A DNA stretch of 64,000 nucleotides from Fictibacillus phosphorivorans (GTDB lineage: Bacteria; Bacillota; Bacilli; Bacillales; Fictibacillaceae). This document shows, piece after piece, positions 53,042-61,482 of the stretch (positions are counted from its first letter, which is position 1; the number at the start of each line of letters is the position of its first letter). Both the position numbers and the translations under genes were made by a program. The notes beneath the pieces are model-generated. The model saw nothing but the letters and a program-made list of their open reading frames with translations. It had not been told where the DNA came from and made no database searches. The stretch spans positions 62,001 to 126,000 of the forward strand of contig NZ_JAMBOR010000003.1 in assembly GCF_023715845.1 (NCBI RefSeq), read 5' to 3'.

Positions 53042-53653
53042 ATGAAAAAATTAGTAATCGCATCAGTATTAGGCGCTTCCCTATTTGGCGCTAACGCAGG
53101 AATCTCAGAAGCGGCAGAATGCCCGTTTTCTTCAAATAATAATCAACAGCAGCAAACACAAGCTGCTCCAGCACCACAACAACAACAGCAAGCTGCACCA
53201 GCTCCAGCACCTCAGCAAGAGCAGACAAAAGCTCCAGCTCAGGAAGCACCAAAAGCTGAAACAAGTGCAGAACTTACTGCTGATGAGCAACAAATGCTTA
53301 ATCTTGTAAACCAAGAGCGTGAAAAGAAAGGTTTACCAGCATTAAAAGCTGACCCAGAATTAACAAAAGTAGCTCGTGTTAAAGCTAAAGACATGATCGA
53401 CAACAACTATTTCGATCACAACTCACCAACTTATGGTTCTCCATTCGATATGATGAAGAAGTTTGGTGTGGAATACAAGACAGCTGGTGAAAACCTAGCA
53501 GGAAACTCTTCTGTTGATGGTGCTCACACTAGCTTGATGAATTCTCAAGGTCACCGTGAAAACATCTTAAAATCTGATTTCACTAACGTTGGTATCGGTG
53601 TAGTTGACGGTGGTCAATATGGTAAAATGTTCGTTCAATTATTCAAAGGGTAA
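53042..53653 (+). CDS. Secreted CAP-domain protein (YkwD-like)
   Basis: A 203-residue exported protein. The signal peptide covers about 1-25 (GISEAAE at the cleavage zone). A low-complexity linker rich in Gln, Ala and Pro spans about 32-75. The CAP/SCP domain (about 80-203) shows LNLVNQEREKKGLPAL, ARVKAKDMIDNNYFDHNSP with the His, AGENLAGN, and SQGHRENILKSDFTNVGIGV. Bacterial CAP proteins of this type (YkwD, YlbC) occur on the spore or cell surface; no enzyme activity is established. AGGAGGGG precedes the ATG. Confidence 0.92.
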   Translation: MKKLVIASVLGASLFGANAGISEAAECPFSSNNNQQQQTQAAPAPQQQQQAAPAPAPQQEQTKAPAQEAPKAETSAELTADEQQMLNLVNQEREKKGLPALKADPELTKVARVKAKDMIDNNYFDHNSPTYGSPFDMMKKFGVEYKTAGENLAGNSSVDGAHTSLMNSQGHRENILKSDFTNVGIGVVDGGQYGKMFVQLFKG

Positions 53654-53667
53654 TATACTCTGATTTT

Positions 53668-53702
53668 TAAAAAAGCTTTCCCGTTATGGGAAAGCTTTTT
53701 TA
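53668..53702. terminator. Bidirectional terminator
   Basis: A 13-bp stem AAAAAGCTTTCCC / GGGAAAGCTTTTT with a five-base loop. It serves the CAP gene and, on the other strand, ends the kinase gene at its stop codon. Confidence 0.9.
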
Positions 53703-55112
53703 ATTTTGCTGATTAACCGGTAATGAAATGATAAATTTTGTTCCGATTCCTTTTTCGCTTTGTACATCAAGCTTTCCGTTATGATGTTTAATGATATTAT
53801 TGCTTACCATCAAACCTAACCCTGTTCCTTCATCTTTCGTCGTAAAGAATGGCTTCCCTATCTTTTTTAATACCGATTCTTCCATCCCGCATCCATAGTC
53901 ACATATTTGTATCTGTACATAGTTTGTGTCTGGACACCATTTAATATTTACATCTACTTTATTTCCATCTGATGAAGCTTCTATCGCATTCTTAATAAAG
54001 TTAATAAATACCTGCTTCAATTGCATGGGATCACAAAAAATAAGCGGAATCTCATTCTCGAATCCAGTTGAAATTTCGATATTTTTCATGATCGCCTGTG
54101 TGTTTAATAAATCAACTGTATCCTTAATGATCGCATCGATACAAGACTCTTTGAAGTTTTGAGAATTGCTTTTGGACAACACAAGAAACTCTTTAATAAT
54201 ATGTTCAATCCGGTCTACTTCAGACAAAATAATGGACAGATATTGGTCAAAATCATCGGTTTGGTTCTGAATCAGCTGAACAAATCCCTTTAACGAAGTT
54301 AAAGGATTTCGGATCTCATGTGCGACACCCGCGGCCAGTTCACCTACAACATTTAACGTTTCAGCTTTTAACAGTTTCTGCTCTGTTATTTTTTGATCGG
54401 TTACATCTTTAAGAATCGTTACATGCAAATGATCTACCATATCCTTTTCACAGGTATATTCGATTTCTTTAAGGTATCCAGCAGGCGTTCTATACCGAAA
54501 TTCACCAGAGATTTTGTTACCGTACATAACCTCTTTCCACTTTTTTTTAATAATTTCCTTGCCATTTTTCATAAAAAAAGTTCCTGCATTTCTTCCTACC
54601 AGTTCATCTCTGGGTAGTTCCAATAATTCACAGGCTCTTTCATTTACTTCTGCGATCTCCAAATTTGAACGACATAACACAATGGCCTCAAGTGCGTGGT
54701 CAAACAGCTGTCTAAATTTATTATCACGAATACTTTCCGTTTGATCATGTAAAGGCAACATATAGGATGTTCCGATTACCCTATTCTCGCCAGTAACGGG
54801 ATATAATGTCGTGCGAATTTTTTGATTTGCTACTTCTATATCTGCAGTCTGCGTTTCTCCTGAGAAAGCCTTTTCTATTTGTGGTGTCCAGTTTGATACC
54901 AGTTCCTTTGAATGCAGTTCATTTAGCTTTGTACCAGGTGCCGGTTTATTAGCAACTCCAAGAGCGTCATACATCGTTCCTGAAGAATGAGTAAAAACAT
55001 AATCACCTTTGTCCTCTCTTTTTAGTCCAAACAGATGGATGGGGCATTGTGAAAGTGTACTGTGAAAATCCGCAATACGTTTTATATCAATTTCTTCATA
55101 TTGCTTGTTCAT
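53700..55112 (-). CDS. Soluble PAS-domain sensor histidine kinase, orphan
   Basis: A 470-residue kinase without membrane segments. The N-terminal 130 residues form a sensor region, then a PAS domain (about 135-255) with RNAGTFFMKNGKEI and the C-terminal KDVTDQKITEQKL. The His-phosphotransfer helix has ELAAGVAHEIRNPLTSLKGF (about 257-276), and the ATPase domain has N, G1 and G2 boxes: FINFIKNAIEAS, ICDYGCGM and GTGLGLMVSNNII. No response regulator is adjacent, as for the KinA-KinE phosphorelay kinases. A Spo0A box lies upstream. Assignment to sporulation control is therefore likely but inferred. Confidence 0.9.
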   Translation of the reverse strand: MNKQYEEIDIKRIADFHSTLSQCPIHLFGLKREDKGDYVFTHSSGTMYDALGVANKPAPGTKLNELHSKELVSNWTPQIEKAFSGETQTADIEVANQKIRTTLYPVTGENRVIGTSYMLPLHDQTESIRDNKFRQLFDHALEAIVLCRSNLEIAEVNERACELLELPRDELVGRNAGTFFMKNGKEIIKKKWKEVMYGNKISGEFRYRTPAGYLKEIEYTCEKDMVDHLHVTILKDVTDQKITEQKLLKAETLNVVGELAAGVAHEIRNPLTSLKGFVQLIQNQTDDFDQYLSIILSEVDRIEHIIKEFLVLSKSNSQNFKESCIDAIIKDTVDLLNTQAIMKNIEISTGFENEIPLIFCDPMQLKQVFINFIKNAIEASSDGNKVDVNIKWCPDTNYVQIQICDYGCGMEESVLKKIGKPFFTTKDEGTGLGLMVSNNIIKHHNGKLDVQSEKGIGTKFIISLPVNQQN

Positions 55113-55200
55113 TAAGCAGTCCCCTTCTTTTACATAATTCTGATACGAGTGGTAAGCAAAATATATTGCCCTGACATTCTATAGGTCTCTCATACCTTAA

Positions 55201-55211
55201 TTCGACAAAAA
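55201..55211 (-). promoter_or_regulatory. Candidate Spo0A box upstream of the kinase gene
   Basis: On the minus strand TTTTTGTCGAA contains the 0A-box core TGTCGAA, about 90 bp before the kinase start. Confidence 0.45.
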
Positions 55212-55357
55212 GAAAATCTTCCCTATTGGTCAAGTTTCCCATTTTTACGAAAGAAGGAAACAGGTCTTTTGAATTACTTTTCTTATTGAAAGTTTATTAC
55301 GGATAATGACTTGTCCCTTTATACACTTTTAGCCAAAAGAAAAAATAACCTATTTCT

Positions 55358-55394
55358 AAAAAAAGAAACCTTTGCGCAAATAGTCAAAGGTTTC
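55358..55394 (-). terminator. Terminator of the thioredoxin-like gene
   Basis: Ten-bp stem GAAACCTTTG / CAAAGGTTTC with a ten-base loop, followed on the minus strand by TTTTTTTAG. Confidence 0.9.
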
Positions 55395-55409
55395 ATATGA
55401 TAAGTTAGT

Positions 55410-55958
55410 TTACTTCATTTTCATTATTTCTTCTTCCATTAACGTATAGTCCATCGGCCCTACATGCATATGGGTGATGGTTCCTTCTTCATCAATAAAA
55501 TAGCTCGTTGGAATCGAAACGGCTCTGAATTGCTTTCCAATCGTATTTTTTTCATCAAGTGGAATCGGAAATTCAAGTTTATATTCTTTTACAAAATCCC
55601 TTATTTTCTCAGGCTTGGTTTCCGAGTATTCTAAGTTAACGGCTAAGATCTCAACATCTTTCTGTTTATACTCCTTATAAAACTTCTGCATCTCAGGCAT
55701 CTCTTTCCGGCATGGCGGACACCATGTTGCCCAGAAATTCAATATCACTTTTTTTCCCCGGTATTCTTTAAGTAAAATTTGCTTTCCCTCAAGCGTATTC
55801 AATTTAAAATCAGGCGCTTTACTCCCAGGTTTTAAACCTGTATTTTCTGTAACCGTTGTCTGTTTGTTCACTTCGTCATTTTCTTTTTGTGAAGTATACA
55901 AAGCAAGGCCAATCAAACCTGTAAATAAAAGTATGAGAATAATCGGCTTGAACTTCAA
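55410..55958 (-). CDS. TlpA/ResA-like membrane-anchored thioredoxin
   Basis: A 182-residue protein with an N-terminal membrane anchor (IILILLFTGLIGLALYTS, about 5-22) and an extracytoplasmic thioredoxin domain (about 45-180). The active site is FWATWCPPCRKEMPEMQKF, with cis-Pro in AVSIPTSYFID. ResA of Bacillus has CEPC; CPPC is closer to StoA or YneN. It reduces disulfides outside the membrane in cytochrome c maturation or in spore cortex formation. I prefer TTG 55958, seven bases after AGAGGA; GTG at 55976 lies before that site. Confidence 0.88.
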   Translation of the reverse strand: MKFKPIILILLFTGLIGLALYTSQKENDEVNKQTTVTENTGLKPGSKAPDFKLNTLEGKQILLKEYRGKKVILNFWATWCPPCRKEMPEMQKFYKEYKQKDVEILAVNLEYSETKPEKIRDFVKEYKLEFPIPLDEKNTIGKQFRAVSIPTSYFIDEEGTITHMHVGPMDYTLMEEEIMKMK

Positions 55959-56093
55959 ATAAATTCCTCTTTTCACTTCATTTATTCATATTAATCATAT
56001 CAAAAACTGGAGACGATTGTCTTATGCTGCTGATGTTTGTTAAACGGTTGTTTAAAAATTATCCACGATTAGTGATTTTCGATCATTTATCAT

Positions 56094-56119
56094 TAAGTTT
56101 CCCCTCATCTTTCCGATAT
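56094..56119 (+). promoter_or_regulatory. SigD promoter of motAB
   Basis: TAAG (56094-56097), a 15-bp spacer and CCGATAT (56113-56119), nearly the SigD consensus TAAA-N15-GCCGATAT. motAB is SigD-controlled in Bacillus subtilis. Confidence 0.78.
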
Positions 56120-56184
56120 AAAAGAATATCTAAGCCTACACGAAATGTGCTAAAGAAATAAAAGATAAAGTGGGGATACATCTT

Positions 56185-56970
56185 ATGGATCGCTCGAGTT
56201 TAATAGGGGTTATTCTTGGAATGATTGCAATTGGAGTTGGTATGGTATTAAAAGGTGTCAGCCCGGCATCCTTAATCAATCCTGCAGCCATGTTGATTAT
56301 TTTTGCGGGGACTGCAGCAGCCATTCTAATCGCGTTTCCAATGAGTGAAATAAAAAAAATACCAGCATTGTTTAAAGTACTCTTTCAAGAACAAAAGCTC
56401 ATAGGTATGAAGGAACTAGTAGCAATCTTTATCGAGTGGGCGACAATAGCCAGAAAAGAAGGCCTCCTTGCCCTTGAACCAAAAGCAGATGAAGTAAATG
56501 ATCCCTTTTTACAGCAAGGCATTAAGATGATCGTTGACGGCCAGCCTCCTGAATTCATTAAGGATGTTCTTTTAAAAGACTTAGAAACCATGGAAGAACG
56601 TCATGCGTCTAACGCCACCATTTTCACGCAGGCTGGTACATATGCACCTACCCTTGGAGTATTAGGTGCAGTTGTAGGACTTGTTGCAGCATTAAGCAAT
56701 ATGGCAGATATCGTTGCACTTGGGTCAGCGATTTCAGCCGCATTTATCGCAACATTGTTTGGGATCTTTACGGGATATGTCCTTTGGCATCCTTTCGCCA
56801 ACAAACTAAAGCGTAAATCGAAAAAGGAAGTTATGATTAAAGAAATTATGATCGAAGGATTGCTTTCGATCCAAGATGGCACTTCACCAAAGATCTTAGA
56901 AGAAAAGCTCTTAACTTACATTCCGACTAGTGAACGCGACCAATACAAAGCGGGTGGTACAGTTGGCTAA
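56185..56970 (+). CDS. motA: Flagellar motor stator protein MotA
   Basis: A 261-residue membrane protein with four helices. It begins MDRSSLIGVILGMIAIGVGM, and TM3-TM4 contain TQAGTYAPTLGVLGAVVGL and the conserved Pro and Thr residues; GIFTGYVLWHPFANKLKRKS (about 188-207) is nearly identical to MotA of Bacillus. The cytoplasmic loop carries the charged residues that contact FliG (ARKEGLLALEP). It is the proton-type stator rather than the sodium-type MotP. ATG 56185 has GTGGGGAT upstream; GTG at 56170 is the site itself. Confidence 0.96.
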   Translation: MDRSSLIGVILGMIAIGVGMVLKGVSPASLINPAAMLIIFAGTAAAILIAFPMSEIKKIPALFKVLFQEQKLIGMKELVAIFIEWATIARKEGLLALEPKADEVNDPFLQQGIKMIVDGQPPEFIKDVLLKDLETMEERHASNATIFTQAGTYAPTLGVLGAVVGLVAALSNMADIVALGSAISAAFIATLFGIFTGYVLWHPFANKLKRKSKKEVMIKEIMIEGLLSIQDGTSPKILEEKLLTYIPTSERDQYKAGGTVG

Positions 56971-57736
56971 AAAAAAGAAACGTCATGAAGATCATGTAGA
57001 CGAATCATGGCTTATCCCTTATGCAGATATGCTCACCTTGCTTTTAGCGTTATTCATTGTACTGTTTGCAATGAGTGAGATCGATGCCCAAAAGTTTAAG
57101 CAGATGGCAAGTGCATTTCGAAACGAATTCACAAGCGGTACGGGTGTAATGGACGAACAGACTCCTATCCCAACTCCAGACCCAACGCCTATTCCCGAAA
57201 CACAAAATGAAATAATCTCTAAAGAAGAAAAAGAACGTCTTGAAGATGCTAAGAAGGAACTTGAAGCTCTAGAAGACTTGGAAAAAAGGATCAATGCCTT
57301 CATTCAGGCTAACAACCTTCAGACAAGTCTCCAAACGCAATTAACGGAGAATGGTCTCCTGATCACTATTTTAGATAATGCCCTATTCGATTCTGGAAGC
57401 GCCACCGTTAAGCCTGGATCTAGAGAGATCGGCAAAAAGTTATCCGATCTTCTTGTTACAAATCCTCCGCGCAATATTGTAATAGCAGGGCACACAGACA
57501 ATGTTCCAATCAGCACAGCTGATTTTCAGTCCAACTGGGAGCTCAGCGCATTCCGTGGTATTAACTTTATGCGGGTTCTGCTGGAGAATCCCCAGTTGAA
57601 ACCTAATCAAGTAAGTGCAAGCGGCTATGGGGAGTACCGGCCGAAAGCTGATAATAAAACCGCAGAAGGCAGAGCGAAAAACCGCCGAGTCGAAGTATTG
57701 GTTCTTCCGAATGTAAGTTTGAAGGCAGTGAATTAG
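56963..57736 (+). CDS. motB: Flagellar motor stator protein MotB
   Basis: A 257-residue protein with a basic N-terminus and one helix carrying the proton-binding Asp in WLIPYADMLTLLLALFIVLF (about 16-35). After a Pro-rich linker (PIPTPDPTPIPE) comes a charged helix and an OmpA-like peptidoglycan-binding domain (about 125-250) with NIVIAGHTDNVPIST and AEGRAKNRRVEV. It anchors the stator to the wall. TTG at 56963, giving MAKKKKRHEDHVDESW, overlaps motA by eight bases and fits Bacillus MotB (MARKKKKKHED...); the longer frame from 56930 is unlikely. Confidence 0.96.
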   Translation: MAKKKKRHEDHVDESWLIPYADMLTLLLALFIVLFAMSEIDAQKFKQMASAFRNEFTSGTGVMDEQTPIPTPDPTPIPETQNEIISKEEKERLEDAKKELEALEDLEKRINAFIQANNLQTSLQTQLTENGLLITILDNALFDSGSATVKPGSREIGKKLSDLLVTNPPRNIVIAGHTDNVPISTADFQSNWELSAFRGINFMRVLLENPQLKPNQVSASGYGEYRPKADNKTAEGRAKNRRVEVLVLPNVSLKAVN

Positions 57737-57809
57737 AGCTTAAAGTAGTTTGTGAAAATCAGGAACGGTTTGGTGATAGGCGGTAAGCGTGTATGTGTCA
57801 CCTTCCTAA

Positions 57810-57872
57810 AATACTAAAAAAGCTAGCCGAAGTAGTGCTTCTTCACTCCTTACGGCTAGCTTTTTTAGTATT
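57810..57872. terminator. Bidirectional terminator with a 20-bp perfect stem
   Basis: The arms at 57810-57829 and 57853-57872 are exact complements (core GCTAGCCG / CGGCTAGC flanked by A and T runs), with a 23-base loop. It separates motB from the convergent protease gene. Confidence 0.92.
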
Positions 57873-57886
57873 AGACCGGACTCTCA

Positions 57887-59167
57887 TTACTGCTGCTCTT
57901 TATCCAAGGTTTTTCCTGTTTTATAGCTATCTAAAAAGTGAATACGTTCAAGCATGGTTGGATGGCCATATAAGAACCACTTTACAAGTTTAGGCGGATT
58001 CACTTCGCTTAGTGATACGGTGGCTAGCTGCTGAAAAGCACCTACTGCCGCTTCTGGATTCTTTGTCATCTGAATCGCGTACTGATCCGCGTCACGTTCT
58101 GCCTTTCGGGAAACCGCATTTTCCACAGGAGAGACCGCAAAACTGAGGAGTGAAAATATTAAAAGCAAGGCAGGAAGAGCTGCAAGATCCCCCAGTCCTT
58201 TTAACCCCCAGGTTTTACCGTATCTCTCAACCCACTTGCGATAGATGATACTGCCAAGCCACAAGCCTAGGAAAGATAGAACAATGGAAGAAATTAAGTT
58301 CCAATACAGATGATTCATCACATAATGCCCCATCTCATGGGCCATGACAAACAACACTTGGTTATCGTTCAATTTATTTAAGGTCGTATCCCAAAGGACG
58401 ATCCTTAAGTTAGAACCGATTCCGTTCACATACGCGTTTAAGGCATTGGTCTTTTCAGACATGTTCACTTCATATACATTTTCAGCTGGTATATCTGCTT
58501 TTTCAGCAATGTTCAAGATCTTTTCTTTTAAAGCTTCATCCTGCAGCGGATAGAACTTGTTATACAAAGGGTCAATGACAACAGGCTGAATGAAGTATAA
58601 AAACACCGTAAATGGAATGGAAAGCAGCCAGGCAATCACCCACCATTTCTTTTCATACTTTTTGATCAGCCAATACATGACCCCAACCATGAGTGTTGTT
58701 AATGCCCAGCTGATCCAGAAATCCACAAGACCGTCTCTCATCCAACTATGAAACGATTGGACCGAGATTTTGTAGCTTTTGGATACGGTAAAACTGTAAT
58801 AGCGAAGCGGGAATGTTAATAACCAGCTTGCAAAAGATAGCAGCAACACATAGACCGCAGTATGCACGATTGAAAATTTCGTCAGACCTCCTGATGCTTT
58901 TCGAAACCATTTTGAAAGGCCAAAACCTAAAATAAACAAATAGATCAACCATTCAAGCGGAACAGAAATGAAGTACAGGAAGTCTTTAATTCTTGAAAAA
59001 TCAGTACTTAGTTCGAGTTCCTTGTCCGTCATAAACATGGCAGGATCAGCTGCTGATCCCTTAAGATCAACTGGCAGTGCGGAGTCGGCTCCATGAAACA
59101 AGTAATACCACATGAAAGTCCCATATATGGCGAAGCCCAGCAAAAACCACATGGATTTTTTCAACAT
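57887..59167 (-). CDS. yhfN: M48-family metalloprotease (YhfN/Ste24-like)
   Basis: A 426-residue membrane zinc protease. Several hydrophobic segments occupy the N-terminal 200 residues (peptidase M48 N-domain), and the zinc site is LFVMAHEMGHYVMNHL (HExxH, about 276-291). The third ligand Glu is expected in the ENAVSRKAERDADQYA block (about 353-368). This organisation is that of CAAX prenyl protease 1/Ste24, and the length equals YhfN of Bacillus subtilis. Substrate unknown; membrane protein quality control is likely. Confidence 0.92.
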   Translation of the reverse strand: MLKKSMWFLLGFAIYGTFMWYYLFHGADSALPVDLKGSAADPAMFMTDKELELSTDFSRIKDFLYFISVPLEWLIYLFILGFGLSKWFRKASGGLTKFSIVHTAVYVLLLSFASWLLTFPLRYYSFTVSKSYKISVQSFHSWMRDGLVDFWISWALTTLMVGVMYWLIKKYEKKWWVIAWLLSIPFTVFLYFIQPVVIDPLYNKFYPLQDEALKEKILNIAEKADIPAENVYEVNMSEKTNALNAYVNGIGSNLRIVLWDTTLNKLNDNQVLFVMAHEMGHYVMNHLYWNLISSIVLSFLGLWLGSIIYRKWVERYGKTWGLKGLGDLAALPALLLIFSLLSFAVSPVENAVSRKAERDADQYAIQMTKNPEAAVGAFQQLATVSLSEVNPPKLVKWFLYGHPTMLERIHFLDSYKTGKTLDKEQQ

Positions 59168-59240
59168 ACATGCCCCCTTTTATACCTACTATAAAGTGTA
59201 AGGGGATTTGTCCATTTTAGAACAAGCATTAAAAACTTTT

Positions 59241-60068
59241 TTACAAAGCATTCGTTAAGGTAGGTATTACAATCAGGTTCTCATGTTCGACCTCTATGCG
59301 GTTAGGCTGGATATAAATAGCTTTTAACCCCAGTAATAACGAAGGTGCAATCTCATTTATGAAATTATCGCCGATCGAAACCGCTTCATGCGGCTGCACG
59401 TCAAATTCGTCAAGAATGGTTTGTATTTTTTCTTTCGTTTTCAGCGGTTTTTGTCCTTCTGTAAAAAGTGCATGAAAGATTCCCTCTAGCTCAAGCTCTC
59501 TAAGCAATCTTTTCACATCTTCTCTTTCACTGTTCGTAAGCAGTACAAGCTTTTTTTCCTCTTTCAAACGTGCCAAACCATCTTTTAGTCCTGGTGTTTT
59601 GGTTAACTGAAACTGTTCTGTTACCATATATTCTTTTGTTGCGTTGTAGCATTCCCACGTATCGCTTTGCTTTAATCCAAAGTGCATAGCTGTCGCATAA
59701 GGCAGCCACCAGCCATCTCCAATGGCGATCAGACGGTCAAAATCATAGACAAGCTCACCTGCATACTCCTGCTTGATTCTTTCCTCCGGCCATTCTTCTC
59801 CTTCGAATGAAGTTACCTTCGTTACTTGGAGTGTCATCGGATCAACTGTAACACTTGTATCATTTTTTATATCATAGACTTTTCCTATTGCAACCGGATG
59901 AGTCCCCTTCTTCATGCTCTCATATGTATGCCAAAATGCCTTTTTTTTATCCTCTTCAACACATTGCTGCAACAGTTTGCAATAATAATCAAAGTGATCC
60001 GTGTCTTCATATAGCGTTCCATCTAGATCAAATATCAATAATCTTGCTTCATCTATCATGTGTTTCAT
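59241..60068 (-). CDS. HAD-family hydrolase
   Basis: A 275-residue haloacid dehalogenase-like phosphatase. Motif I is LLIFDLDGTLYED (about 9-21, two nucleophile-region Asp), motif II LVLLTNSERED (about 174), and motif III/IV EAVSIGDNFINEIAPS (about 230-245). The large insertion between motif I and II (a C1-type cap with GDGWWLPYATAMHFG) is unusual for the smallest HADs. Substrate unknown. ATG 60068 has AGGAGGTG upstream; the GTG three codons before lies too close. Confidence 0.85.
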   Translation of the reverse strand: MKHMIDEARLLIFDLDGTLYEDTDHFDYYCKLLQQCVEEDKKKAFWHTYESMKKGTHPVAIGKVYDIKNDTSVTVDPMTLQVTKVTSFEGEEWPEERIKQEYAGELVYDFDRLIAIGDGWWLPYATAMHFGLKQSDTWECYNATKEYMVTEQFQLTKTPGLKDGLARLKEEKKLVLLTNSEREDVKRLLRELELEGIFHALFTEGQKPLKTKEKIQTILDEFDVQPHEAVSIGDNFINEIAPSLLLGLKAIYIQPNRIEVEHENLIVIPTLTNAL

Positions 60069-60128
60069 GCTGAACACCTCCTGTAATTATTGTAGGTTGC
60101 TATACCGAAAAAAGTAAAGAAATGCACG

Positions 60129-60157
60129 TTGACAGGAATTTACTAATCATGTAAGTT
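60129..60157 (+). promoter_or_regulatory. SigA-type promoter of the GntR-ABC operon
   Basis: TTGACA (60129-60134), a 17-bp spacer and TAAGTT (60152-60157), just upstream of the operator. Confidence 0.65.
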
Positions 60158-60161
60158 ATAA

Positions 60162-60184
60162 GTGTACTACATTAAGTAGTACAC
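60162..60184. promoter_or_regulatory. GntR/YtrA-type operator
   Basis: GTGTACTAC-N5-GTAGTACAC, a perfect nine-bp inverted repeat directly after the -10 box and 26 bp before the GntR gene. It is very likely the autoregulatory operator. Confidence 0.8.
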
Positions 60185-60209
60185 ACGCAGTAGTTGAAGG
60201 TGGGATAAT

Positions 60210-60605
60210 ATGCTATTAAATTTAGATCCCCGAAGCAATACGCCAATATGGGAGCAAGTCGTCCATCAAATTAAAGAACTGATTTTGAAGGAGATCCTGC
60301 AGCCCGAAGATAAGTTGCCTTCGGTAAGAGAACTATCCGGAACATTATTGATTAACCCAAATACAGTAAGCAAAGCTTATCAAGAATTAGAACGCCAAGG
60401 AATTATAGAGACCTTGCGGGGGAAGGGCACTTTTGTTTCTGCTTCCATAACGCCTAAAGCCGATGAACAAAAGATCGCCGAAATGAAGCAGCAGTTCAAA
60501 CAGCTCGTCATTGACGCTTCCTATTTAGGAATCGATCAACAAACATTATCTCTTTGGTTAAAAGAGATTACTGAAGAGCTTGGAGGGAATAACGACAATG
60601 ATTAA
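60210..60605 (+). CDS. GntR-family regulator, YtrA subfamily
   Basis: A 131-residue protein with an N-terminal GntR winged helix: PIWEQVVHQIKELILKEILQ, KLPSVRELSGTLLINPNTVSKAYQELERQG (in parts, about 33-62) and the wing GKGTFVSA. The C-terminal tail is a short two-helix dimerisation unit without an effector domain, which defines the YtrA subfamily. These repressors usually control the ABC transporter encoded next to them, in response to cell-wall antibiotics. A perfect operator is upstream. It overlaps the ATPase gene by eight bases. Confidence 0.92.
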   Translation: MLLNLDPRSNTPIWEQVVHQIKELILKEILQPEDKLPSVRELSGTLLINPNTVSKAYQELERQGIIETLRGKGTFVSASITPKADEQKIAEMKQQFKQLVIDASYLGIDQQTLSLWLKEITEELGGNNDND

Positions 60606-61482
60606 AATGATGAATGTTAGTAAGACAATAGATGGTCGCCAGGTTTTAAAGAATGTGAACATCACACTAAAACCTGGTATGATCGCAGGTATTGTAGGCC
60701 GAAACGGTGTAGGTAAATCTACGTTGCTCAGAACAATTGCTGGAATCCTGGATCCTGACGAAGGAGAAGTGACCTTTAATGAAATCAATATCCATCAGCG
60801 GCCAGAGATTAAACAAAAGCTGACGTATGTCCCGGATTCTACCGAAATTTTAAAAACTTATAATGTAAAAGAAATCGTTAAACTGTACGATGCGATCTAT
60901 GAAGATTTTGACGTTATGTATTTTTACTCGTTAATGGATCGTTTTCAGCTTCCTAAAAACAGAAAGCTTAGAACATATTCCAAAGGGATGAAAGCATTAT
61001 TTCTCATGATCCTATCTTTCTCGACAAAAGCTGATTTTATTATTTTGGATGAACCGACAAATGGACTGGATCCGATCGTAAAACGAAATATCCTTCAATT
61101 TATCATTGAAGAAGTAAGTGAACGCCAAATGAGTGTTCTTATCTCCACCCATCACCTTGAAGAAGTTGAAAAAATGGCTGATGTTCTCATCATGCTGAAA
61201 GATGGTCAGGTTGAATCAACGACTTCGATAGAAGAAGCTAAGGCAACATACAGGAAGGTTCAAGCTGTATACAAATACTCTCTTCCTGAGAAAATTTCAG
61301 ACTTAAATAATGTAACTATTCTTTCACAAACGGGAAGAGTTTACACACTGATGATCAAAGGCGATATTGAAGCAACCATGGAAAAGATGCGGCAAGAACA
61401 GCCTTTATTGTTAGAAGAACTTCCGATGACACTTGAAGATATATTTATATCATCGCTAGGAGGAGAAACACATGTTTCATAA
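60598..61482 (+). CDS. ABC transporter ATP-binding protein (YtrB-like)
   Basis: A 294-residue ATPase. Walker A is GRNGVGKST (about 34-42), the signature is YSKGMKALFLMILSFS (about 127-142, where the usual SGGQ-type motif reads SKGMK), and Walker B FIILDEPTNGLDP (about 147-159), with the switch His in STHHLEEVEK. Start ATG 60598 is ten bases after GGAGGG and within the end of the GntR gene; TTG at 60580 overlaps that site. It pairs with the downstream permease and is presumably repressed by the GntR protein. Confidence 0.92.
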   Translation: MIKMMNVSKTIDGRQVLKNVNITLKPGMIAGIVGRNGVGKSTLLRTIAGILDPDEGEVTFNEINIHQRPEIKQKLTYVPDSTEILKTYNVKEIVKLYDAIYEDFDVMYFYSLMDRFQLPKNRKLRTYSKGMKALFLMILSFSTKADFIILDEPTNGLDPIVKRNILQFIIEEVSERQMSVLISTHHLEEVEKMADVLIMLKDGQVESTTSIEEAKATYRKVQAVYKYSLPEKISDLNNVTILSQTGRVYTLMIKGDIEATMEKMRQEQPLLLEELPMTLEDIFISSLGGETHVS

